NCBI GenBank assembly: GCA_944322965.1
Contig: CALUQR010000011.1
Coordinates: 1-48,067, forward strand
Source: Vulcanimicrobiota bacterium
GTDB taxonomy: Bacteria > Vulcanimicrobiota > Xenobia > Xenobiales > Xenobiaceae
DNA length: 48,067 nt
Direction of reading: 5' to 3'
Shown here one piece after another: positions 1-8,372 of the stretch (the first letter of the stretch is position 1; every line of letters starts with the position of its first letter). The notes beneath the pieces are model-generated. The model was not told the DNA's origin. It worked only from the letters and a program-made list of their open reading frames with translations, and did not search any database. Both the position numbers and the translations under genes were made by a program.

Positions 1-689
1 TCCAAGAGAAACCGCTGTAAATGGTCGATGATTTTGCTTTCCAGTTCCGTTTCGGAGTAGGAGGGCAGCTCCGGCAGCCCCAGAAACTCCAACACATACG
101 GGTCTTTTACGGCATCTTTCGGTGTTTCTACCGTCTGTCCTTCCAGTGCCAGCCGGTAAACCTTGTCCTTATTCGTACTGAGCGCCAGCCGCTCGTAGAG
201 TGAGCTGTCATACTGCCGTTTCAGCTCGCTGAGGCTCCAATCATTTTTCACGGATTCGATTTCATAAAAATGCCGTTCCTCGATGTTATCGATTCGCATG
301 AGCTTCAAATAATGCGACCAGCTCAGGTAAAATTTCCGTCCGGTACTGACAGCTGGAAGGTTCTCAAATTGGCTAAACACTGTTTCGCCAATTTGGTCTT
401 GGGAATAGACCTTGTAAAATTGGCGTATATTTTTCAGGTTGCCTATGGAAAAGCCTTTTCCGAAGCTTTTCGTCAAATAGGAGGAAAGCTCTTTCAAAAG
501 CTGGCTCCCGTATGCGGCGCGGTTTGCGCCGTGCTGCTCTTCCTCGACGATCATCCTTCCAATCTCAAAGTAGGCGTAGACCATGGAAAGGTTGACAGCC
601 GTCTTTGCGTTTTTGCGCGCTTTGGTAAGTACATAGGAAACGCTTTGCAGGAAGTCGCGGTTAATTGAGTTAATCTCGTTCTTATCCAA
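1..689 (-). CDS. DUF1016/YhcG-family PD-(D/E)XK nuclease domain protein, 3' end cut by window edge
   Basis: The minus strand is open from a TTG at 689 to the left edge (about 229 residues). A GAGGAGA ribosome-binding site lies 8 nt upstream of the TTG, just after the methyltransferase stop. The protein begins LDKNEINSINRDFL and continues with helical sequence containing YFEIGRMIVEEEQ, YGSQLLKELS, FSIGNLKNIRQFY and SWSHYLKLMRI, then ends within YVLEFLGLPE. This order is typical of the DUF1016 N-terminal domain of YhcG-like proteins. The PD-(D/E)XK nuclease domain of that family would follow outside the window. Such genes often sit in restriction-modification loci, which fits the methyltransferase 12 bp upstream. 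A role as an accessory nuclease is inferred from family and context. Confidence 0.85.
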   Translation of the reverse strand, partial: MDKNEINSINRDFLQSVSYVLTKARKNAKTAVNLSMVYAYFEIGRMIVEEEQHGANRAAYGSQLLKELSSYLTKSFGKGFSIGNLKNIRQFYKVYSQDQIGETVFSQFENLPAVSTGRKFYLSWSHYLKLMRIDNIEERHFYEIESVKNDWSLSELKRQYDSSLYERLALSTNKDKVYRLALEGQTVETPKDAVKDPYVLEFLGLPELPSYSETELESKIIDHLQRFLL

Positions 690-701
690 TGCCGCGTCTC
701 C

Positions 702-2639
702 TCAAATCACCCTGACCCGTTTGGAAATGTCGTTGGCATCCTCCGGCATGTAGAGCTTGAAGATTTCGAACACGTTGATTTTGGAAGGGCTGTCTGCAAA
801 GCTCGAGTCACGGAATACCGCCCGCAGCGGTTTGCGCTTGGCAATTTCTTTCACGACGCTTTCCGGGATGTTGGGTTCAAAACAGGCAATCAGGTCGCCG
901 TCGTTGTAGGTATGGATGGTGCAGCCGTCGATCTGTTCGCTGGTGTAGGGCAGAGACAGCGGCAGACCCCAGTCCAGCAGACAGCCAAACAGCAGGTCGA
1001 GGTCGGTGCGGTCCTCCTTGATGTTGGAGATCATGTCCGCAAGGTTTTGCTGGTCGTAATCATCCGCGGCATAGTAGACATCTTTCATGTTGGTGTCATC
1101 CAGCTTGAGGACACGGAAACCGATGTCGAGGTCTTGTGTGGTAAGCGGACTTTCTTCCTTGATTTTCTCCCCGGCGCGGCGGATGCGCTCCTTGCCGATT
1201 TCGCAGATGTTTTTGTACCCGGCTTTGTAGGCTTCGCTTTGTTCGTCACAGGGTTCAGGTAACTGCACCATAATGAATTTACGGTGTCCGCCGTCCTCAG
1301 CGTTGAGCTGCATGACCGCGTGGGCGGTGGTGGCGGAGCCGGAGAAGAAGTCTAAAACAATGGCTTCGGAATCATTCTTGCACACCATGTTAGCGACCGT
1401 TTCAATAAGGGAATATGGCTTGGCATAATCAAAACATCCGTCAATGCCCAATTCAGAAAGTTCCTTGACGGCACTTTCGTTTGTTCCTACACCCGCCTCT
1501 TTGTTAAGCTCAATATTTAGGAAGTTTGTAGGCGTTTTAAACGAATCCTCAAGATTTTGGCGTTGGAATCTGACGGAATACTTTGCTGTTTTTATGAGGA
1601 AATAAGTACCATTATTAACTTCTTCGTTTAGTGTGTCTTGTTCCCATTTGAATTCGCCGATAAATCTCACATCATTTTCATTGCGCCCATTTTTCACATG
1701 AAGCTCATCTAATAATTCTACTTTGTCTTTCACGCCCGGAAAGACAACGCCTTCTTCCATAAAAGTAAAATGAATACTGCCTGCTGGGAATAACAAGGTT
1801 TTCTTTGGATTGCCTGTATTTAAGAGAGGAACATCTCCACCATCAAGAGGAGTACCAAAATATTTAATTGGACTCCATTTTTTCTCATACGCCAATACAT
1901 ATTCTACCGTTTTTCTGCATTTATATGAGAGTGCTGGAGGCGTGGACGTTTTTGTCCAAATAAACGTAGCGGCATAATTCTTTTCACCAAAAATCTCATT
2001 GCAGATTTTTTGCAGATTGTCTACCTCGTTTTCATCTATACTGATAAAAATAACCCCATCATCCGCCAGCAAATTTCTCGCCAGCATCAGCCGAGAATAC
2101 ATCATGCTACACCAGTCGGAATGAAACCTCCCATTGCTGTCAGTGTTTTTGAACAGACGGTTATCATCCTCGTCGTACATTCCCATCTGCTCGTTTTCCT
2201 CTTCCTGCGAGCGCATGAAGTCGTCGGCATAGATGAAGTCGTTGCCGGTGTTGTAGGGTGGGTCGATGTAGATCATCTTCACCTTGCCCAGATACGCCTC
2301 CTGCAACAGCTTGAGCACTTCCAGATTGTCGCCCTCGATGTAGAGGTTTTCGGTGGTGTCCCAGTCTTTGCTTTCTTCCGGGCAGGGGCGCAGCGTTTTG
2401 CGGATGGGCTTGTTTGCTTCCACAATGGACGCCTTCTTGCCCACCCATGTGAATTCGTAGCACTCGTCCCCGTCCACCACATCCGGGGAAAGCATCTGCT
2501 TGAGCATTTCAAAGTTAATGCCGTGCTTGAGATTGCCCTTTGCATCCCGCATCTCGGTGACGCAGTTGGGGAACAGGGCGGCGATGCGGTCTATGTTCTG
2601 CGATGTAAGGTCGGGGGTTTCAAATTTCATCTTTTCCAT
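702..2639 (-). CDS. site-specific DNA methyltransferase, type III Mod-like (beta class)
   Basis: This 645-residue adenine or cytosine-N4 methyltransferase has the catalytic DPPY motif in MIYIDPPYNTGNDF about 130 residues in. The SAM-binding motif comes later, in LDFFSGSATTAHAVMQLN about 440 residues in. DPPY before the FxGxA motif, with the target-recognition region between them, is the beta-class order of type III Mod subunits and related solitary enzymes. The ATG at 2639 is preferred over the upstream in-frame start because GGGGAGG lies 8 nt before it. The upstream gene ends 1 bp earlier, so translation is probably coupled. Codons in the central target-recognition region (about 1,400-1,990) are visibly more AT-rich, as expected for a fast-evolving domain. 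No Res subunit is visible; one could lie left of the window. Confidence 0.93.
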   Translation of the reverse strand: MEKMKFETPDLTSQNIDRIAALFPNCVTEMRDAKGNLKHGINFEMLKQMLSPDVVDGDECYEFTWVGKKASIVEANKPIRKTLRPCPEESKDWDTTENLYIEGDNLEVLKLLQEAYLGKVKMIYIDPPYNTGNDFIYADDFMRSQEEENEQMGMYDEDDNRLFKNTDSNGRFHSDWCSMMYSRLMLARNLLADDGVIFISIDENEVDNLQKICNEIFGEKNYAATFIWTKTSTPPALSYKCRKTVEYVLAYEKKWSPIKYFGTPLDGGDVPLLNTGNPKKTLLFPAGSIHFTFMEEGVVFPGVKDKVELLDELHVKNGRNENDVRFIGEFKWEQDTLNEEVNNGTYFLIKTAKYSVRFQRQNLEDSFKTPTNFLNIELNKEAGVGTNESAVKELSELGIDGCFDYAKPYSLIETVANMVCKNDSEAIVLDFFSGSATTAHAVMQLNAEDGGHRKFIMVQLPEPCDEQSEAYKAGYKNICEIGKERIRRAGEKIKEESPLTTQDLDIGFRVLKLDDTNMKDVYYAADDYDQQNLADMISNIKEDRTDLDLLFGCLLDWGLPLSLPYTSEQIDGCTIHTYNDGDLIACFEPNIPESVVKEIAKRKPLRAVFRDSSFADSPSKINVFEIFKLYMPEDANDISKRVRVI

Positions 2640-2640
2640 T

Positions 2641-3225
2641 TTATTTACCTCCCCAGTATTCACACATAATTTTTTCCAAAAGAGGAATGACTTTATCTCG
2701 ATAGGCCGCCATGTGCTTCAGCATATCCATAAAGTTCACACCACCGATAAACGCCTCGTCGCCAACCTGGAAAAACCAGTGGGAGTTTGTTTTGAAACAT
2801 CCATATTTTGTAGAAACCGTACTTATAAAAGAATCCTGCGCATTACCGATGCCCAAACAATATTCCATTTTGTGTTCATTCGTATTTCTCAATTGACGTA
2901 TTTTCTCGTAGAAACCGTTTCTGTCTAATAACTCTTTTTTTACCTCTTTCAGCCTGCTATCATTTCGAGACTGTAATGCTATATCCAAGTCTTTGATATT
3001 GGTCAACGCATGGTCTATAGCAAGAATCATGAAAAAGCGCTCTGCTGCTTCTGGCATCTGCATATGCTCACGCCACGGGCGGAGAAATGGGTCTTCATTC
3101 TTGCACTCTGCAAGACGAAGAGATTGGAGAAAAAAAGCCTTATACCACATGGCCGCATCATAAGCCATTTGGGCAACCAGATTCCCGGAAGCCGTCTTAA
3201 GCTCTGATTCTTTTCCTTTCTTCAA
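2641..3225 (-). CDS. small helical protein with HEPN-like Rx4H motif
   Basis: This 194-residue protein lies between the DUF4391 gene and the methyltransferase. Its TTG start overlaps the upstream stop as TTGA. I do not recognise a named family. It is predicted largely helical and contains RNTNEH around residue 116 (in RQLRNTNEHKMEY), which matches the R-N-x-x-x-H pattern of HEPN ribonuclease or scaffold domains. An earlier helix holds AERFFMILAIDHALTNIKDL. HEPN proteins are common in defence cassettes as RNases or partner subunits, but the motif is short and the assignment is an inference. It may instead be a structural partner specific to this helicase/DUF4391/Mod cassette. Confidence 0.7.
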   Translation of the reverse strand: MKKGKESELKTASGNLVAQMAYDAAMWYKAFFLQSLRLAECKNEDPFLRPWREHMQMPEAAERFFMILAIDHALTNIKDLDIALQSRNDSRLKEVKKELLDRNGFYEKIRQLRNTNEHKMEYCLGIGNAQDSFISTVSTKYGCFKTNSHWFFQVGDEAFIGGVNFMDMLKHMAAYRDKVIPLLEKIMCEYWGGK

Positions 3226-3872
3226 ACCGCTTTCTGCTCCTTCCTCAACTTCTTCAATTCCGCGTTGATCTCCATTCGTCGGTTCAGCTGTTTCTCTTTG
3301 TGCAGCTTGCTTTCCAGTGCGGCTATTTGCTTTTCGAGCTGCCGCCGCTTTTCATCGCGCGCAACGGAGGCTTGTAAGCTCTCCCCGGCGTCAGCTTGCA
3401 GTTCATCTCCGGCAATCTGCCGCACAAGGCTTTCGTACACAGCATCCATGTTCAGCCCATCCACACGGAATTGCATCTCATCCTCTGGTACCCAGTCGGT
3501 GTGATAGTACCGACTCACCTTGAACGCATGATTACCGGATGCGGTCGCTTCCTTGTAACCGATCCACGCTTGCGCCTTGCCCTCGCAAGTCAGGACAAAA
3601 AGGATGTGGTACGGGATTTCCTTATCCATCCGGCGGAGGACAGCTTCTTCAAGCTGCGGCGTGTTGAGACGGACCTCAAACACCTCAATCTCCGTTACCG
3701 TTTCACCCGCAGCAAGGTTCAGCGTGGTAGCAGCCAGCTTATTCCGCCAGTATATGAGACGGATCTGCTCCACAAAAACCCGTTTCAGAGCGGAGGATAT
3801 GTCTATATTCTCATAAAACTTCTGTTTCGGTATTCGTTTGCCAAACTCGGTTGAAGCTGGGAAACCGAACAT
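3222..3872 (-). CDS. DUF4391 domain-containing protein
   Basis: The 216-residue product begins MFGFPASTEFGKRIPK and carries the DUF4391 pattern: NKLAATTLNLA, then VTEIEVFEVRL, then HILFVLTCEGKAQAWIGYKE. A C-terminal charged coiled coil of about 45 residues follows (EKRRQLEKQIAALESKLHKE). AAGGAGGG precedes the ATG at good spacing. DUF4391 proteins are usually encoded with a SNF2/DEAD helicase and a type III-like methyltransferase, exactly as here. They are considered part of restriction-type defence loci, but their molecular role is not known to me. The gene follows the helicase by 12 bp and overlaps the next gene by 4 bp, so the cassette is one transcription unit. Confidence 0.88.
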   Translation of the reverse strand: MFGFPASTEFGKRIPKQKFYENIDISSALKRVFVEQIRLIYWRNKLAATTLNLAAGETVTEIEVFEVRLNTPQLEEAVLRRMDKEIPYHILFVLTCEGKAQAWIGYKEATASGNHAFKVSRYYHTDWVPEDEMQFRVDGLNMDAVYESLVRQIAGDELQADAGESLQASVARDEKRRQLEKQIAALESKLHKEKQLNRRMEINAELKKLRKEQKAV

Positions 3873-3884
3873 AAAACGCCCTCC

Positions 3885-5868
3885 TTATTTCACCACAAGG
3901 AAACAGATCAGCTCAAAATCATCCAGCCCTGATACAGCAGAGAGCAGTGCTGTCGTTCCGCCGCTCTTGAACAGGCTGTCGATGTCGCTCTCTTCTTTCG
4001 CGTCAATAATGGAATTGATCGCCTCGCTGAGCAGTTCGGAAACCTCGCCCATCCTGCGTCCGTCATCCGTTTCCTGATTGAAATTTTTGCAAAGCTCCAT
4101 GATCGGCTCACTCTTGCCACGGCAGAGCAGCCGCATGGTGTCCAGCAGCTTCTTTGGATTCAGATAATCGCAGACGATTTCGCCTTCTTCACTGATATAG
4201 ACCATGTAGAACGGGTGAATGCGATTGCGGTTGTCGATATTCACGCTGTCATCGATATTCCGCAGGACAAAGATTACACCGGCGGGACAATCATCTGGTT
4301 TCGCAACAACCGTATGCAGCCCCTTTGGCGCTGTTTCGATTTCATCGTGCTGCTTTATGTATTCCAGCAGGTCGAGCCGGAACTCATTCAGCCCCAAGTC
4401 CGTAATGGAGATGCCGTTCGACATATCCTCAATATCCACCACTTCCTCTTGCAGCCGCTTGAGCTGTGCACGGCGGTATTCCAGATCGCCTTTTTCCTCA
4501 GCGTTGATCAGGTCGTCATCACCGGTGGAAGTCATGACTGTGATCTTCATGCGGGTTTCTACACGGGCTTTCAGGTTGATGTACTCATCCAAATCCATAT
4601 CCGGCCAGAAGTTGACGAGCTGGATATGGTCATTTTTGCTGCCGATACGGTCAATTCGCCCAAAACGCTGAATGATACGCACAGGGTTCCAATGGATGTC
4701 ATAGTTGACAAGATAGTCACAGTCCTGCAAGTTCTGACCTTCGGAAATACAGTCGGTGGCAATCAGAATGTCGAGTTCGTCCTTGCTTCCCGGCATCAGG
4801 ACAGACTTTCCTTTCGAGACCGGGGAGAAGCAGGTCAGCACCGTATTGAGGTCGGCACGGAGCCTCGGAATGGTCGTTTTTCCGTCCACGGTGCCGGTGA
4901 TCTCCGCCGTTTCCAGACCGAATTTTGCTTTGGCATATTTGCTGACATTTTCGTAAAGATAATCGGCAGTATCGGAAAAGGCAGTGAAGATAATGATCTT
5001 CCGGTTGCCGGGGTTAATGGGATGCTCGATCTTCTTTTGAATCAGTTCAAATAGTGTTTGCAGCTTGGTGTCATGCTCCGGTGTAATATCCGCCACCATT
5101 AGGCTCAGGAGTTCCAGATTTTCTTGATCCTTTTCCAGCTCCCGCTTCCATGAAACATAGTCCATATCGGCAAGGTCAATTTTGACTTTCTTACCCACAG
5201 AGAAATAATCTGTGTTCTGATCATCGTAATCAAAATCTTCACTGTCCGACAGTTCCGTCAGGTTGAGGAGACAATTACCGGACTGATAGTTGTCGATGGT
5301 GGTAATGGTCTCTTCGATCAGTCTTTTCATGCGGTCAATCGTCAGTCGGAAAGAATGCACTGAGCTTTCCAAGCGCTTTAACAGATTGATGCTCATCAGA
5401 CGGCGAATGCCTTCCTCTCGTCCTTGCTGGGTCAGGCTTGTCCCCTTGTGGTGCATCATATCAAGATACTTCGCAAGACGCGACGGCATAATGTAATTTG
5501 ACGGGGTATAGATGGACAGGTTCAGTGACATGAGCAGTGTGTAGATGTCATTGTAGTTGATGGCATCACTCAGGTCGGTCAGGCAAGGGCGCAGAGAAAT
5601 CGGCGGCAGCCGCTCCGGGAACTTGCCGATGTCCGTGGTGTTATAGTATTTCTCAATGTGTTTGCGGGATCTGGCAATCGTCACACTGTCCAGAAGCTCG
5701 AAGAAATCAAAGTCCAGTGTCCGCAACAGTGCATCCGTTGTTCGCTCTTCTGCGGGCAGTTTGCACCAAGCGTTATACGCCTTCTGAGCCTGACGGAAGA
5801 TTTCGTCGATGCTCTTGCTTGTTGCAAGTTTCTCGTTGATTTGCTTCGGATCACCCTCATAAGCAAGG
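3885..5868 (-). pseudogene. SNF2/DEAD-type helicase, C-terminal part (3' portion of gene split by an insertion)
   Basis: The frame is open from 5868 to the stop at 3885. It begins LAYEGDPKQINEKLATSKS and continues through TTDALLRTLDFDFFELLDS. It holds the second helicase lobe: KIIIFTAFSDTADYLYENV, then LDILIATDCISEGQNLQD (motif V region), then IIQRFGRIDRIGSKND (motif VI, Q-x-x-G-R-x-x-R). No start codon is needed here because it is the downstream part of the gene whose first lobe lies at 7568-8180. A 613-residue product could in principle be made from a TTG at 5726, but it would lack motifs I-III and be inactive as an ATPase. Removing the insert and one CAAGG copy restores a continuous frame across QLALAYEGD. 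Confidence 0.88.
5864..5868. repeat. 5-bp direct repeat CAAGG, left flank of the insert
   Basis: CAAGG occurs at both edges of the insert that splits the helicase (5864-5868 and 7568-7572). Keeping only one copy regenerates the helicase frame exactly. It is either a target-site duplication or a short crossover core. Confidence 0.7.
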
Positions 5869-5882
5869 ATTTCAGTAAAAGA

Positions 5883-6098
5883 TTGGCAGACAGTTTACTT
5901 ATTCTTTCTTTGATCCGTCTGCACCCCGGAATCAAGACACGGGAGCTTGCTAAAAAAACAGAACTGTCTTTACGTTCTGTTCAGCGGTACATATCTACAT
6001 TGCAAGCCACCGGAGAATGGATTGAGTACAATACTGTCAAAAAAGGTTGGGAATTGCAAAACAGAATTTCCATTCTTTTGGGAGGTCATTTGAAATAA
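5883..6098 (+). CDS. small helix-turn-helix protein (HTH_11/DeoR-like), possibly 5'-truncated
   Basis: The frame reads LADSLLILSLIRLHPG, then KTRELAKKTELSLRSVQRYI, then a short wing with GEWIEYNTVKKGW. This is a winged HTH of the type found at the N-terminus of WYL/DeoR-like regulators, about 71 residues. The TTG at 5883 is the first plausible start inside the insert and has only a weak AAGG 14 nt upstream, so the true 5' end may have been lost at the insert edge. The next gene starts 66 bp downstream on the same strand, so the two may form an operon. DNA binding is inferred from the fold only. Confidence 0.6.
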   Translation: MADSLLILSLIRLHPGIKTRELAKKTELSLRSVQRYISTLQATGEWIEYNTVKKGWELQNRISILLGGHLK

Positions 6099-6163
6099 GC
6101 ATCAAATTGGGGAGGCAAAAAGAGAAAAGCGCTGTTTATATACGAAGAAGGGAGTACATATAA

Positions 6164-6976
6164 GTGGAAAAAAGATTGATAGAACAATATCAACAAATAT
6201 TTAGGGCAAAAGAAAATACGCCAACATGGGCAGTTCACAAGGTCGCTCCCGGGCATACACAAGAACTGATTCATTGTACCATTCCTTTTGTTGGAAAATT
6301 CTATGAAAAGGAAGAAACGAAGATTTTGTTGTATGCCAGTGCAGAAAATTTGACTGGATATGATGGCTACTTGGATTGTGACGAGGAGGCAATCAACCGC
6401 CATCGAAGCTTTTTTGATTGGTCAATCGCAAACTCGAATACATTTTTTCCAAATGTACATATTCAACCTATTACCAATGGTTGCCTTGCTATAGTTGCAC
6501 TTTATGTATATATGAAATTTCAAGAGGTTGACACGATTGCTCCGGCGGATTTTTTGGAAAGGATATCTTTTGCAAATTACTGTAAATATACTATTCAACC
6601 GACTTCATCAAAACCAAACCAAGATTATGCAAGTTGGTCATCCTATTTAGCGGAATCACACGACTATATTGCGAATGATATTATTACTTTGAAGCCAGAT
6701 TACATCATCATGCCGAAAACAATTTATTGGACAGACCGAGAGTTCATTGACAAAGTTAAAGGGACGGCACGAATTATTCCAATTTATCAAATTAATGCTC
6801 GAAATATAAATCTGCGTATCAAGAATTATCCCAAGATGCAAAAAACAGATTTAGAGGTGGTTTTGGCGGATTGGTGTGAGCATTTAAATCAAAATGGCAT
6901 AAATGGTAAAACGAAAGAAAATTTCTATTCGATTTTCCGATACATAGACGATGTAATGCAGAATCAAATGAGGTAA
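6164..6976 (+). CDS. protein of unknown function inside the insert (weak uracil-DNA-glycosylase-like pattern)
   Basis: The 270-residue product starts at a GTG with GGGAG about 9 nt upstream. I do not recognise the family with confidence. The order ILLYASAENLTGYDGY, then ISFANYCKYTI, then LKPDYIIMPKTIYW resembles the strand-loop plan of uracil-DNA-glycosylase-like folds, in which a substrate loop is followed much later by an L-K-P-D-h-I-I strand. The catalytic residues of known families cannot be picked out, so this is a guess. No signal peptide or membrane segment is present. Base composition is low-GC like the rest of the insert. With the HTH gene just upstream, it forms the plus-strand cargo of the element. 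Confidence 0.65.
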   Translation: MEKRLIEQYQQIFRAKENTPTWAVHKVAPGHTQELIHCTIPFVGKFYEKEETKILLYASAENLTGYDGYLDCDEEAINRHRSFFDWSIANSNTFFPNVHIQPITNGCLAIVALYVYMKFQEVDTIAPADFLERISFANYCKYTIQPTSSKPNQDYASWSSYLAESHDYIANDIITLKPDYIIMPKTIYWTDREFIDKVKGTARIIPIYQINARNINLRIKNYPKMQKTDLEVVLADWCEHLNQNGINGKTKENFYSIFRYIDDVMQNQMR

Positions 6977-7134
6977 ACTGCAAGCCTTGACAGCACTGAT
7001 AAACCAAGTATTGGCAAAAAGAACGAATATTATAATAATTTCACAAAAGAAATACTGGAAAATGAAAATAGATGGTAGATTGCGCTCCAGAATATCTTGG
7101 GGTATACAAATCGAAATGTGACCCGTAAGAATCA

Positions 7135-7168
7135 CTGCCCGTAGAAGCGAAGATGCTCCTACGGGCAG
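7135..7168 (-). terminator. hairpin downstream of the DUF6061 gene
   Basis: Ten-base arms (CTGCCCGTAG and CTACGGGCAG) flank a 14-nt loop, starting 8 nt after the DUF6061 stop on the minus strand. The following T-tract is poor, so termination may be weak. Confidence 0.6.
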
Positions 7169-7176
7169 AGGTACGT

Positions 7177-7425
7177 TTAATTATCCAATGATTTATACTG
7201 CGTGACAGCTTTCAAGTATTTCTCAAGGTCGCCGTTCAAAATCAAGTCAACATAGTCCAAAGGCGCATTGTAGATCAGATAGTCAAGCTCTGATCGCTGA
7301 TACATATTGTCGGCAACCTTATTCTCCACAGCGATGGTGTCAATCGCAATCATGCTGCCATCGGCGAATTTTAGCTCCACAAAGCAGTTGTCTATATTGT
7401 AGGCACAAGATATTAAGGTTTTCAT
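7177..7425 (-). CDS. DUF6061 family protein
   Basis: An 82-residue product reads MKTLISCAYNIDNCFVELKF, then GSMIAIDTIAVEN, then RSELDYLIYNAPLDYVDLIL. This matches the small DUF6061 proteins common on conjugative elements of gut Clostridia. GGAGG lies 7 nt before the ATG at 7425, so that start is chosen over the longer in-frame one. Function is unknown. It is the only gene in the insert on the same strand as the split helicase and has its own hairpin terminator. Its presence suggests the insert derives from integrative-element DNA rather than from chromosomal genes. Confidence 0.8.
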   Translation of the reverse strand: MKTLISCAYNIDNCFVELKFADGSMIAIDTIAVENKVADNMYQRSELDYLIYNAPLDYVDLILNGDLEKYLKAVTQYKSLDN

Positions 7426-7461
7426 GGTATGTCCTCCATAATTCAAAAAATAATGTAAAAA

Positions 7462-7495
7462 TCCCGTCTGACTTCCTGTTAGAAATCAGACGGGA
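7462..7495. repeat. inverted repeat upstream of the DUF6061 gene
   Basis: TCCCGTCTGA and TCAGACGGGA form ten-base perfect arms around a 14-nt loop, 37 bp upstream of the DUF6061 start. It may be a terminator for the interrupted helicase transcript or an element end structure. Confidence 0.55.
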
Positions 7496-7567
7496 CTTGT
7501 CCGTATGCACCCCGAATACCGCCAGCTAACAGTTGATAAGTAAATTAGTTCCTTATCACTGTTAAGC

Positions 7568-8180
7568 CAAGGGCAAGCTGGTTTTTCAGGTCAATAAACC
7601 TGTTGTTGACCGGGGTGGCGGAAAGCATCAGCACTTTTGTCCGCACGCCCGCCCGGATGACCTTATTGAGCAGTTTCAGATAACGGTTTTCCTTTGCATC
7701 CTCACCGGAGACCTCGCCGCCGTTGCGGAAATTGTGGCTCTCGTCAATGACAACAAGGTCATAATTCCCCCAATTCAGGCGATCAAGGTCAATGCCGTTC
7801 GATTGTCCGTGCTCTCTGGATAAGTCGGTATGAAACAAGACATCGTAACGAAGACGATCTTCCGCGATTGGATTATTGATATAATTGCCCTTATATGTAT
7901 TCCAGTTTTCTGACAGCTTCTTCGGACAAAGCACTAGTACGGATTTATTTCGGTTTTCATAATACTTGATGACCGCAAGAGCAGTGAAGGTTTTACCGAG
8001 ACCAACACTGTCAGCCAGAATGCAGCCTTTGAATTTTTCCAGCTTGCTGATGATGGCAAGGACTGCATCCCTCTGGAAGTTATAGAGCATTCCCCAGATT
8101 TTACTCTCTTTGAAGCCGGTTGCCTCATTGGGCAGCTCATCCTCTGAAACATCATCCAGAAATTCGTTAATAATACTTTG
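7568..8180 (-). pseudogene. SNF2/DEAD-type helicase, N-terminal lobe fragment truncated at both ends
   Basis: The frame from about 8180 reads IINEFLDDVSEDELPNEATG, then WGMLYNFQRDAVLAII, then motif I ADSVGLGKTFTALAV, then motif Ia region VLVLCPKKLSENW, then motif II VVIDESHNFRNGG, then motif III LMLSATPVNNRF. It ends at the insert edge in LKNQLAL. This is the first ATPase lobe of the helicase whose second lobe lies at 3885-5868. The roughly 250 N-terminal residues usual for the family are absent. Homology stops at about 8175-8185, where sequence of a different character starts, so the gene is incomplete because of that junction as well as the insert. Confidence 0.85.
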
Positions 8181-8372
8181 ACTGATGAAACTATAGAAGA
8201 TATGAAACGGATGGCCATCGAAGATGGGGATGTGGGAGCAAGTGTCAATTTAGATCTCCAAGAAACCTACGAAATTTTAGATAGGGTTGCAAAAGCTGTA
8301 TTGAGTAAATTTGGTTTTAGTGAACAAGAGCTTGAGCGATTGCGCAAAGAGGTAAGGGAATTAGTCCAATGA
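8178..8372 (+). CDS. small acidic hypothetical protein, probably truncated at its 5' end
   Basis: The frame encodes about 64 residues (TDETIEDMKRMAIEDGDVGA, then ETYEILDRVAKAVLSKFGFS, then a charged helix). No family is recognised. The TTG that opens it sits at the junction between the two DNA types, and no ribosome-binding site is present. Codon use (TTA GAT, TTA GTC) resembles the right-hand genome, so this is most likely the 3' end of a host gene cut at the junction. Predicted structure is helical; cytoplasmic. Confidence 0.45.
   Translation: MTDETIEDMKRMAIEDGDVGASVNLDLQETYEILDRVAKAVLSKFGFSEQELERLRKEVRELVQ

Larger units (their letters stand above)
5869..7567. mobile_element. 1,699-bp insert in the helicase gene, no transposase visible
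   Basis: The helicase frame is broken between LKNQLAL and AYEGDPKQ. The intervening 1,699 bp is clearly more AT-rich than the flanking cassette. It carries two plus-strand frames (an HTH protein and a 270-residue protein) and a minus-strand DUF6061 gene. Its ends begin ATTTCAGTAAAAG on the left and GCTTAACAGTGATAAGG on the right (read inward); I see no convincing terminal inverted repeat. No transposase, integrase or recombinase is encoded. It could be a passenger cassette moved in trans, a shrunken remnant of a larger integrative element, or an assembly join. The exact frame restoration favours a real insertion. Confidence 0.7.

Noticed and set aside
912-2669. Long plus-strand frames opposite the methyltransferase (for example 2010-2669)
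   Set aside because: They are complementary shadows of the methyltransferase and carry no family motifs.
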